A stretch of DNA of 12,609 nt, taken from positions 106,505 through 119,113 of the forward strand of contig DCLG01000077.1 of NCBI GenBank assembly GCA_002320935.1, in the 5' to 3' direction. Each line of letters begins with the position of its first letter. The first letter of the stretch is position 1. The notes beneath the pieces are model-generated. The model was not told where the DNA came from and made no database searches. It saw only the letters and a list, made by a program, of their open reading frames with translations. A program made the translations under genes and the position numbers. The DNA is from Pedobacter sp. UBA1654. Its GTDB lineage: Bacteria; Bacteroidota; Bacteroidia; Sphingobacteriales; Sphingobacteriaceae. Of this stretch, positions 1 to 6,669 are shown piece by piece.

Positions 1-1749
1 CCTAAGCTGGTGTAATTGAGATAGCCCGAATCGCTCTGCGTTCTCGATGATCATGATGGATGCATTGGGCACATTTACCCCGACCTCGATGACCGTAGTG
101 GCAACCATAATCTGACTTTTGCCCTCCACGAACTTCTGCATTTCGAAGTTTTTATCAGCGTTTTTCATCTGTCCGTGCACGATGCTGATCTGGTAGTCGG
201 GTAATGGAAATTGGTACCTCAACTGCTCTATACCTGCTTCCAGGTGCAGTAAATCAAGCTTTTCACTTTCCTTAATGAGCGGATAAACGACATACACCTG
301 CCGCCCTTTCTTAATCTCTTCACGCATAAAGCCGAACATCCGCAGCCGCTGCCCCTCATACAGGTGTTTTGTTACGATCGGTTTGCGGCCTTTTGGCAGT
401 TCATCGATGACAGAAACGTCAAGGTCGCCGTAGAGGGTCATGGCCAGGGTTCTTGGGATCGGCGTGGCAGTCATCACCAGGATATGCGGGGGGATCTGGT
501 TCTTGCGCCATAATTTAGCCCGCTGCTCTACACCAAAGCGATGCTGCTCATCAATAACCACCAGGCCCAGATTTTGGAATTGCACCTTGTCTTCGATGAG
601 GGCATGGGTACCCACGAGAATTTGGATCTCGCCACTTTCCAGCTCCTGGTGCAACTTTGTACGTTGCTTTTTAGGGGTGCTGCCTGTAAGGATGGCTACT
701 TTTACCAACTTGTCACCAAGCAGCCCGGAAAGGGATTCATAGTGCTGTCTGGCGAGGATTTCGGTAGGTGCCATCATGCAGGCCTGATAACCATTGTCGT
801 TAGCCAGCAGCATACTCATCAACGCAACCACAGTTTTACCACTACCAACGTCACCCTGCACCAGTCGGTTCATCTGTACACCCCTTTGAGTATCCAACCG
901 AACTTCTTTTATGACACGCTTCTGCGCATTTGTCAGTTCGAATGGCAGTATATCCTTGTAGAAAGTGTTGACATTATGTCCTACTGTATTGAAAAGTGCC
1001 CCTTTAAACTTCAGGCTCCGCAGTTTCTTACTGTTTAGTAGCTGGAGTTGCAGGAAGAATAGCTCCTCAAATTAGAGTCTCCTTTGTGCGTTCTGCAATG
1101 CACTTGCCGAAGACGGGAAATGTATATTTAGCATTGCTTCCCTTTTGCTCAGCAACCGGTATTTCTCCAGTATATAGGCTGGCATATTCTCCGGGATTTC
1201 TTTAACATGCTGCTCAAGTATAGCACGTTGTAGCTGCTGGATACCTTTACTATCGAGGAAGCGCTTTTTAAGCTTTTCAGTGGAGTTGTAGATGGGCTGC
1301 AGGGTAAGGTTACCAGTGACGGTCTGCGGCCGGGGATAGGTCTCCAGTTCCGGATGAGAAATGCTGAACTGCCCGTTAAATATGTTGGGTTTGCCAAAGG
1401 CGATGTACACCTTTCCGCGCTCCACATTATCATCAACCCACTTCAGGCTCTGGAACCAAACGAGTTCAATGGTACCACTGTCATCGCTAAACCGCGCTAC
1501 TATTCTCTTCTTGTGTTTCTCGCCTATGACTTCTTTTCCGGTAATCCGGCCAACAATCTGTACTAAAGGGAGGTCGGGATGTAGTTCTGAGATTTTATAG
1601 AACCGTGTACGGTCGATATATCGAAAGGGGTAATAATGCAGAAGCTGGCCATATGTGTATATGCCCAGCTCCTTTTTTAGTAAGTCTGCACGCATAGGTC
1701 CAACACCTTTAAGGTATTCTATTGGCGCATCTATGGTTGCAGTATACAA
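1..1749 (-). pseudogene. recG: RecG ATP-dependent DNA helicase, interrupted by in-frame stop, 3' end beyond window
   Basis: RecG remodels stalled replication forks and branch-migrates Holliday junctions. The N-terminal 225 residues carry the helical entry region (IEYLKGVGP, about 9-17) and the OB-fold wedge domain (about 61-150). Codon 226 is TAA (1074-1072), where relatives usually have Lys in a stretch like RRLKFEELFF. Translation past the TAA stays open to position 1 and gives a complete helicase core: Walker A GDVGSGKT (about 299-306), DEQH box (400-403), TATP (427-430) and the VATTVIEVGVNVP motif (about 549-561). About 583 codons are visible; RecG is usually near 700, so roughly 120 lie outside the window. 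The start is TTG at 1749-1747: an in-frame TAA lies 6 bases upstream and the next in-frame ATG is codon 19. It lies 13 bases after ridA, probably in one operon. The lesion could be a true nonsense mutation, an assembly error or readthrough. Identity as RecG is certain; functional status is not. Confidence 0.9.
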
Positions 1750-1762
1750 TTTTTATAAAGAA

Positions 1763-2143
1763 TTATGCTTTATATGCCGTAGCTGAGATTTCTACGTTAA
1801 CACCTTTTGGCAAGCCTTTTACCGCAACGGTTTCTCTTGCAGGGAAGTTACTTTTAAAGAATGAACCATATACCTCATTTACTTCGGCAAACAAGCTCAT
1901 GTCTGAAAGGAAGATCGTCACTTTAACGATATGCGAGAAGTCATAGCCGGCTTCAAGTAGTACAGCATTGATGTTACGCATCACCTGGCCAGTCTCTTCT
2001 TTGATGGAGCTTTGCTCGAGTTCGCCTGTTGTAGGATTGATTGGAACTTGTCCGGACAGGAATAAAAACCCGTTAACTGCTACTGCCTGGCTGTAAGGCC
2101 CTATTGGCGCAGGGGCTTGATCTGTGTTTATGATTTTCTTCAT
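1763..2143 (-). CDS. ridA: RidA-family 2-iminobutanoate/2-iminopropanoate deaminase
   Basis: This is a RidA (YjgF/YER057c/UK114) family enzyme, which hydrolyses reactive enamine/imine intermediates released by PLP enzymes such as threonine dehydratase. It is cytoplasmic and the family is typically trimeric. The 126 residues match the family length exactly. Visible signatures are the N-terminal APAPIGPYSQA (about 10-20), FLSGQVPI (about 28-35), the PARETVAV block holding the substrate-carboxylate-binding arginine (R103), and the C-terminal VEISATA with the conserved glutamate (E118). Its ATG overlaps the stop of the upstream small membrane-protein gene by one base (TAATG), suggesting translational coupling. 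recG follows 13 bases downstream. The three genes probably form one operon. Confidence 0.95.
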   Translation of the reverse strand: MKKIINTDQAPAPIGPYSQAVAVNGFLFLSGQVPINPTTGELEQSSIKEETGQVMRNINAVLLEAGYDFSHIVKVTIFLSDMSLFAEVNEVYGSFFKSNFPARETVAVKGLPKGVNVEISATAYKA

Positions 2144-2343
2144 TACTTTAATATGATTAGGTCTATAAGTTTCCAGATTACACCTGCCAGAAAGACTATA
2201 ATAGCCAATGCATTTATAAAATGCATGATCTTGAGGTTTGCATTCTCAGGTCTGTTTGGATCTTTCTTTCTGAAGAAGTACATATAACAAATGTATAAAA
2301 TAAACCAGAGAAGCCACAAAAGGCATCCGGCAAATTTGGGCAT
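2143..2343 (-). CDS. Small two-helix membrane protein of unknown function
   Basis: I do not recognise this 66-residue protein. It has two hydrophobic segments (about residues 4-24 and 41-64), the first rich in Trp, Tyr and Phe. They are joined by a polar loop containing RKK at 25-27. By the positive-inside rule the loop should be cytoplasmic and both ends periplasmic, but this is an inference. Its stop overlaps the ridA start codon as TAATG, which supports a genuine coupled gene. Its ATG follows directly on the T-run of the ompA terminator, leaving no room for a ribosome-binding site between them. The next Met (M21) would remove the first helix. Expression may come from readthrough past that terminator or from an unseen promoter in the 3' end of ompA. 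Confidence 0.65.
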   Translation of the reverse strand: MPKFAGCLLWLLWFILYICYMYFFRKKDPNRPENANLKIMHFINALAIIVFLAGVIWKLIDLIILK

Positions 2344-2377
2344 AAAAAAACAGGGCTTCTATTTGAAGCCCTGTTTT
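2344..2377 (-). terminator. Rho-independent terminator of the ompA-family gene
   Basis: A perfect 9-bp inverted repeat, CAGGGCTTC (2351-2359) and GAAGCCCTG (2365-2373), encloses a 5-base loop. It is extended by four A:T pairs, with AAAA on one side and TTTT (2374-2377) on the other. Read on the minus strand, the stem is followed by seven T residues (2350-2344), the classical intrinsic terminator form. It lies 25 bases after the stop codon of the outer-membrane protein gene and directly before the next start codon (2343). Confidence 0.9.
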
Positions 2378-2397
2378 CTATGTATGTTGTTTTCTAA

Positions 2398-3735
2398 TTA
2401 GTTAGAAGACGACTCAACACGACGGTTTTGGATACGACCTTCTTCAGTATCGTTTGAAGCGATTGGGTTAGCTTCACCATAACCTCTAGCTGTAACTTGG
2501 CTAGCGTTAACACCAGAGTTAACTAAGTAAGTTTTTACAGAGTTAGCACGGTCTCTAGATAACTTCATGTTATATGCAGCAGTACCTTCGCTTGAAGCAT
2601 AACCTTTAAGGGTTATTTTACTGTTGTTTTCACGTAATCTTGAAGATAATGCATCTAGGATTGGGTAAGATTCAGTTTTTAAAACTGAAGAGTTGAATTC
2701 GAATTGGATTGGCTCATAACCAGTTGCAGTTCCAGCTACGCTGTCAACTTGCATTTTAGGTAGTGGACAACCTGATCCGTCAACTGCAGTACCAGCAGGA
2801 GTTCCTGGGCATTTGTCGAATTGATCAGCTACACCGTCACCATCAGTATCTTTTTTCAAGTCTTCGATAGAACGCTCTACGTTAGATACACGACCTTTAA
2901 GTGCTTCAACTTCTTGACGTAAAGATGGATCTTTCAATTCATCATACATTAGAGCTAAAGGATTAACCCACTGAAGATCTGGTTTAGATTTAGAACCTAA
3001 TGAGAATTCAAGACCAGCATATCCATAAGAGAATTTATCTTTAGTAGTTGCTTTAGCATAAACACCATCCATGTTATCAGCATCGATGAATGACATGGTA
3101 TAACCTAAGTTAAAGGCAACACGGTCAGACACTTTGAATTTAACACCAACACCAACTGGGATATAAGCTTCTTTCACGTAGTCTTTGTCTCTATCCTCGC
3201 CAACTGTACCTTTCCAGTCAAATTCAGCACCGCTTGTAGAAACTGTTTTAGGAGCATAAGCGATTAAACCGTAACCTGCAGAAACGAAGAAGTTAACAGC
3301 ATTTTCACGACGTAAAAAGTCTACAGTCGCAACGTTAACAACACCACTTAAGTCAGCAGCATAACCAACTTCAGTTTCGAATGATCTAACACCAAACTGA
3401 GATCCGTTTACCGCATCATTGTTTGTTCCAGAGATTTTTCCACGGAAGATATTACCTTGTAAAGCGAATGCATGACCTAGTTGTTTTTTCAACGAGATAC
3501 CATAACCTAGATTTAAATCCTGGTTTGTGAAATCGTTAGATCCACCGATTACTACAAATGGAGATAAAACACCCGCATTAACACCGAACGACCAAGTTCT
3601 GTACTGGCCTCTTCCGCCAAATACCTTGGCTGAAGACGAGGTACTTGTAGAATCCTGAGCGCTAGCAAGAGTGGTAGCTCCTACTAAGGCTGCAAAGGAT
3701 AATGCAAGACCCTTTTTTAAAGTAGAATAATTCAT
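2398..3735 (-). CDS. OmpA-family outer-membrane protein with thrombospondin type 3 linker
   Basis: This is an abundant-type outer-membrane protein that probably links the outer membrane to peptidoglycan. Residues 1-26 form a signal peptide (lysines, hydrophobic core, ASA-QD cleavage site). Residues 45-248 alternate in the manner of a porin-like beta-barrel. A short heptad-like helix (about 268-296) leads to a calcium-binding thrombospondin type 3 repeat (DTDGDGVADQFDKCPGT, 296-312, and following cysteine-containing loop). The OmpA C-terminal domain covers about 340-441 and ends in NRRVE (437-441). In the peptidoglycan-binding loop the arginine is kept (R396 in LSRDRANSV), but the position of E. 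coli OmpA Asp241 is serine (S381 in GYASSEG). Codons are A/T-ending and uniform, unlike the neighbours, as expected for high expression. It is a single-gene unit with its own promoter candidate and terminator. The family is certain; no closer name is justified. Confidence 0.93.
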   Translation of the reverse strand: MNYSTLKKGLALSFAALVGATTLASAQDSTSTSSSAKVFGGRGQYRTWSFGVNAGVLSPFVVIGGSNDFTNQDLNLGYGISLKKQLGHAFALQGNIFRGKISGTNNDAVNGSQFGVRSFETEVGYAADLSGVVNVATVDFLRRENAVNFFVSAGYGLIAYAPKTVSTSGAEFDWKGTVGEDRDKDYVKEAYIPVGVGVKFKVSDRVAFNLGYTMSFIDADNMDGVYAKATTKDKFSYGYAGLEFSLGSKSKPDLQWVNPLALMYDELKDPSLRQEVEALKGRVSNVERSIEDLKKDTDGDGVADQFDKCPGTPAGTAVDGSGCPLPKMQVDSVAGTATGYEPIQFEFNSSVLKTESYPILDALSSRLRENNSKITLKGYASSEGTAAYNMKLSRDRANSVKTYLVNSGVNASQVTARGYGEANPIASNDTEEGRIQNRRVESSSN

Positions 3736-4037
3736 AATTTTCTTTTTTTAAGGTTAACAAATTTAAATAGTAATTTTTTTTAGTACAGCAAAACTAAACA
3801 AATATTTAATTTCTCAAAGCATTATACAAACTCTGTTCCAAACTTAGTCATGCCAGGTTTAAAACGACATCCTCATGTCATTCATCCTTCAATGTGGAAA
3901 AACATGGCCTTAATTAAAGTAAATATTTCAACTAAAAACATTGTATTATGCGCTTCTAACTGAGTTTTTAGGCTATTTGGATTATTGGTTCAGCGTATTA
4001 TACAGTAAGTCCATTATTTAAGACAGAGTTATTAACA
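3736..4037. other. 302-base intergenic spacer between ompA-family gene and meaB
   Basis: This AT-rich stretch contains the promoter candidates for the outer-membrane protein gene in its first third. The remaining part, about 3840-4037, shows no open frame of useful length, no tRNA-like fold and no strong hairpin; the best is a 5-bp GACAT/ATGTC pair at 3866-3879. No convincing terminator for meaB is visible here. Confidence 0.6.
3789..3818 (-). promoter_or_regulatory. Candidate Bacteroidota promoter for the ompA-family gene
   Basis: On the minus strand, TTTG (3818-3815) is followed after 18 bases by TAGTTTTG (3796-3789), a perfect match to the Bacteroidota -7 consensus TAnnTTTG with a suitable -33 spacing. 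This would give a leader of roughly 50 bases, A-rich just before the ATG as usual in the phylum. A second -7 match, TAAATTTG (3765-3758), lies closer to the gene, with a less favourable 23-base spacing from the nearest TTTG. Assignment is by motif only. Confidence 0.55.
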
Positions 4038-4928
4038 TTATCTCCATGCATCAATAAACCTGTAAATATTGAAATTCTTTTCTTCTGATGCTACCTTAAT
4101 ATCGGCCAGCAGCCGTGCCCTGTCTACATCTCGTGTTCTGTAAAACTGAAGCAGCTTGAATGCTTTTTCGGCAAGCAGGTAAGGCTTCCGAAAATTGTCG
4201 TAATGCAACGGTAAGGCAAGCCAGTCGCACAGCGCAGCTACCCCCTCATTTTTGTCGGCTACGGTTTTAAAGACAGGCACTTCGGGTTCAGCTTGCCTTA
4301 GCAACTTGTTTAAATTGTTCGCAAATGTATCCGCACCTTCACGGTCTGATTTATTCAGCACAAAGGCTTGGGCAATTTCCATCAGTCCGGATTTGATGTG
4401 CTGGATTTCATCACCGGATTCGGGAACCAGTACCACAATGGTACGATCTGCCAATCCGGCAATTTCGAGTTCTGATTGCCCTACACCCACCGTCTCTATG
4501 ATGATGACATCGAAGTTTGCAGCTGTCAATACGTCAACCATCTCCATTGTTTTTGTGGAAATACCGCCCAATGCGCCCCTTGTTGCAACAGAACGGATAT
4601 AAACGTTTGGTTTGTTGAACTGCTGTGACATTCTAATTCTATCGCCCAGAAGAGAGCCGAAGTTGAATGGTGATGTAGGATCTACAGCGAGAATGGCGAC
4701 ACGCTTCCCTGCATCAGCGTAGTTCGCCGTTATGGCATTTACGAGCGTGCTTTTCCCTGCTCCGGGAGGTCCTGTAATACCAATGATTGGCGTGGTACGC
4801 TGCACATCAAGTTTACGCAGCAATGTTTCGGAACTGCCAAGGCTGTTTTCAACGATCGTAAGTGCACGTGCAACGCTGATGAAATTGCCTTTTTGTATGC
4901 CTTCAAGAAGTGTCTCTATTGTATTCAT
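4038..4928 (-). CDS. meaB: MeaB/ArgK-family G3E GTPase, methylmalonyl-CoA mutase chaperone
   Basis: MeaB is a P-loop GTPase that gates loading of adenosylcobalamin into methylmalonyl-CoA mutase and protects the enzyme from inactivation. It was formerly annotated as LAO/AO transport ATPase (ArgK). Visible motifs are Walker A GPPGAGKST (53-61), the AVDPTSPF...GDRIRM block (81-100), the ETVGVGQSE switch region (145-153) and the guanine-specificity motif NKSD (192-195). The length of 296 is slightly below the usual 310-330, mainly from a short N-terminal region. No methylmalonyl-CoA mutase gene is next to it, although the two often cluster. The gene is divergent from the glycosyltransferase block, with 109 bases between the start codons. 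The start is ATG at 4928. Confidence 0.93.
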   Translation of the reverse strand: MNTIETLLEGIQKGNFISVARALTIVENSLGSSETLLRKLDVQRTTPIIGITGPPGAGKSTLVNAITANYADAGKRVAILAVDPTSPFNFGSLLGDRIRMSQQFNKPNVYIRSVATRGALGGISTKTMEMVDVLTAANFDVIIIETVGVGQSELEIAGLADRTIVVLVPESGDEIQHIKSGLMEIAQAFVLNKSDREGADTFANNLNKLLRQAEPEVPVFKTVADKNEGVAALCDWLALPLHYDNFRKPYLLAEKAFKLLQFYRTRDVDRARLLADIKVASEEKNFNIYRFIDAWR

Positions 4929-5005
4929 TGATGAGCTTTGTATGCAAAGGAATATAAATATTTGCCATAATCAATGTCCGTCAAAGAAAACTATCGTTTA
5001 GATGA

Positions 5006-5013
5006 TACCTTTG
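5006..5013 (+). promoter_or_regulatory. Candidate -7 element for the glycosyltransferase block
   Basis: TACCTTTG matches the Bacteroidota -7 consensus TAnnTTTG exactly and lies 24 bases before the start of the first glycosyltransferase gene, implying a very short leader. No TTG stands at the expected -33 distance, so the promoter is incomplete by motif. The same octamer recurs ahead of the second gene at 5737. Confidence 0.45.
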
Positions 5014-5037
5014 CGATAATCACATCAGCGCAGCCAT

Positions 5038-5694
5038 ATGTCAATACCGAAGATCATACATCAAACCTTCAAAACAGATAAACTTCCGTTTATCACCAGG
5101 TGGCACATTTCCCGTTTTAGAAAGCGTAATCCAGAGTATACGTATGAATTCTATGATGATGATCGGATCGCGAGCTTCCTTCAGGATCACTTTGATGATG
5201 AGGTATTCAGACAATATCAGCGGCTGAACATAGGTGCAGCAAAGGCTGATTTCTTTAGATATGCGGTCTTATTGAAAGTTGGCGGGATATATATCGACCT
5301 CGATAGCTCTATTAACGGTCGCCTGTCAGAGTTCATCGAAGCAGATGATGTTGCAGTAATATCCAGAGAGCAGAACCCTGGTTTGTTTGTGCAATGGGCA
5401 CTGGTTTATACACATAATCATCCTTTTATGCAACGAACGATGGATATGATGCTCGATAACATCCGGCACAACCGCTACCCGCATGACGTACACAAGATGA
5501 CAGGCCCGCAGGTATACAGCGATGCTATTAACGCCTGTTTAAGGGAGGATCCTCAGGTACCACATCGGGTGTTGGGTTATGACTACAATGGGCACCTTAA
5601 ATTCAAGTATTTCCTGGGCAAGCTGATGTATACCAACTCTGCGGAACACTGGAAAAAGAAGCAGCTTACCACTCCCGTTTTAAAAACGCTGTAG
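5038..5694 (+). CDS. GT32-type (OCH1-like, DXD) glycosyltransferase
   Basis: This is a retaining-type sugar transferase of the 'glycosyltransferase sugar-binding region containing DXD motif' family (GT32, OCH1-like), with a GT-A fold. The start IPKIIHQTFKT is the family's hallmark N-terminus and supports ATG 5038. The core KADFFRYAVLLKVGGIYIDLD (69-89) carries the metal-binding DLD (87-89). There is no membrane helix or signal peptide, so it is probably a peripheral cytoplasmic enzyme. At 218 residues it is compact but complete for bacterial members. It opens the surface-glycan block. A 72-base gap with a second promoter candidate follows, so it may be a separate transcription unit. Donor and acceptor sugars cannot be read from the sequence. 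Confidence 0.88.
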   Translation: MSIPKIIHQTFKTDKLPFITRWHISRFRKRNPEYTYEFYDDDRIASFLQDHFDDEVFRQYQRLNIGAAKADFFRYAVLLKVGGIYIDLDSSINGRLSEFIEADDVAVISREQNPGLFVQWALVYTHNHPFMQRTMDMMLDNIRHNRYPHDVHKMTGPQVYSDAINACLREDPQVPHRVLGYDYNGHLKFKYFLGKLMYTNSAEHWKKKQLTTPVLKTL

Positions 5695-5699
5695 CGTTT
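5684..5699 (+). other. Small hairpin over the stop codon of the GT32 gene
   Basis: AAACGC (5684-5689) and GCGTTT (5694-5699) form a perfect 6-bp stem with a TGTA loop, overlapping the TAG stop. There is no following T-run, so it is at most a weak attenuating or RNA-end structure. It might also be chance. Confidence 0.25.
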
Positions 5700-5736
5700 C
5701 GCCCCTCGGTCTCGTTAATACAATTAAATATTGGCC

Positions 5737-5744
5737 TACCTTTG
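5737..5744 (+). promoter_or_regulatory. Candidate -7 element before the second glycosyltransferase gene
   Basis: TACCTTTG is an exact TAnnTTTG match located 22 bases before the ATG at 5767. No TTG is found at the usual -33 distance; the nearest equivalent is GTTA at 5714-5717. The 9-mer TTAAATATT occurs on both sides (5724-5732 and 5756-5764). Confidence 0.45.
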
Positions 5745-5766
5745 GCATTGGATATTTAAATATTAA

Positions 5767-6645
5767 ATGAAAGTCAGCGGATTCACTTTTATCAGAAATG
5801 CTATTGCCAACGATTACCCCGTTGTAGAATCTATTACATCTGTGTTGCCTTTATGCGATGAATTCATCGTTGCCTTAGGCAATTCAACGGACGGTACAGC
5901 TGACTTGATTCGAAATATTAAGACAGACAAGATCAGAATCATCGATACTATTTGGGATGATACGCTAAAGGAAGGTGGGCAGGTTTTTGCTGAAGAGACA
6001 AACAAAGCCCTCGATGCAATAGCAAAGGATACGGACTGGATGATTTACATACAAGGAGATGAATGTATTCATGAGAAGTATTTTGACATCTTAAAAAAAG
6101 AGATGCGGGACAACTTAAAAGATGATAAAGTTGAAGGACTCCTGCTTAAATATAAGCATTTTTATGCCTCGTATGATTACGTAGCGGAGTCGCGCAGGTG
6201 GTATAGACGTGAAATTCGTATTCTGAAGAATCTACCTGGCATACGGTCCTACCGCGATGCTCAGGGATTCAGGATCGAAGGCCGCAAGCTTCATGTTAAA
6301 TTGGTCGATGCTTATGTATACCATTATGGCTGGGTAAAAACTCCTGAAGCACTCCAGGGGAAAGTAAGGAACTTCAACAAGTTTTATCAGACAGACGAGT
6401 GGGTAGAGCAGAACTTCCCGCCGCAAAAGTCATTCGATATGCGTAATGCTGATCGATTGGTAAAGTTCAGCGAAAGCCACCCTGCAGCAATCAGTAATCG
6501 TGTTTTAGCGACGAACTGGAAATTTGAAGACGATCTCACCAAAAAAACCAGAAAGATGAACCTACGCCGAAGGATTCTTCAAAAAATAGAAGATCTTACA
6601 GGAATACGGTTGTTCGAATATCGAAACTATAGAATAGTCAAGTAA
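5767..6645 (+). CDS. GT2-like (GT-A fold) glycosyltransferase
   Basis: The N-terminus (KVSGFTFIRNA, then CDEFIVALGNSTDGT at 30-44) has the nucleotide-binding beta-alpha-beta layout of GT2-type enzymes, with NSTDGT in the place of the usual DDGSTD. The metal-binding position reads QGDE (96-99) rather than a plain DXD, following the hydrophobic strand WMIYI. The C-terminal part is basic and without membrane helices. The 292 residues are normal for the family. It is 24 bases ahead of the next transferase and likely cotranscribed with it. It probably acts on a lipid-linked acceptor at the inner membrane. Sugar specificity is unknown. Confidence 0.82.
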   Translation: MKVSGFTFIRNAIANDYPVVESITSVLPLCDEFIVALGNSTDGTADLIRNIKTDKIRIIDTIWDDTLKEGGQVFAEETNKALDAIAKDTDWMIYIQGDECIHEKYFDILKKEMRDNLKDDKVEGLLLKYKHFYASYDYVAESRRWYRREIRILKNLPGIRSYRDAQGFRIEGRKLHVKLVDAYVYHYGWVKTPEALQGKVRNFNKFYQTDEWVEQNFPPQKSFDMRNADRLVKFSESHPAAISNRVLATNWKFEDDLTKKTRKMNLRRRILQKIEDLTGIRLFEYRNYRIVK

Positions 6646-6669
6646 TATTTACCTAAACGTAAAAGTTAT

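Noticed and set aside
541..1038. 165-codon plus-strand open frame opposite recG
   Set aside because: The minus strand at this place encodes the conserved RecG helicase core; the plus-strand frame has no recognisable domain and is a shadow.
1072..1074. Reassignment of TAA or programmed readthrough as a feature of the organism
   Set aside because: TAA terminates ridA and the OmpA-family gene normally, and the bases after the recG TAA (TTTGAG) do not match the known readthrough context CARYYA.
3866..3879. GACAT/ATGTC inverted repeat as a terminator of meaB or a small RNA
   Set aside because: The stem is only 5 bp, there is no T-run, and it lies about 160 bases beyond the meaB stop.
4252..4602. 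116-codon plus-strand open frame opposite meaB
   Set aside because: It lies wholly inside a well-conserved GTPase gene and its translation is low-complexity Ser/Thr-rich with no motif.
4936..4949. CTTTG/CAAAG inverted repeat in the divergent meaB promoter region as an operator
   Set aside because: A 5-bp repeat in AT-rich DNA is expected by chance and has no second copy nearby.
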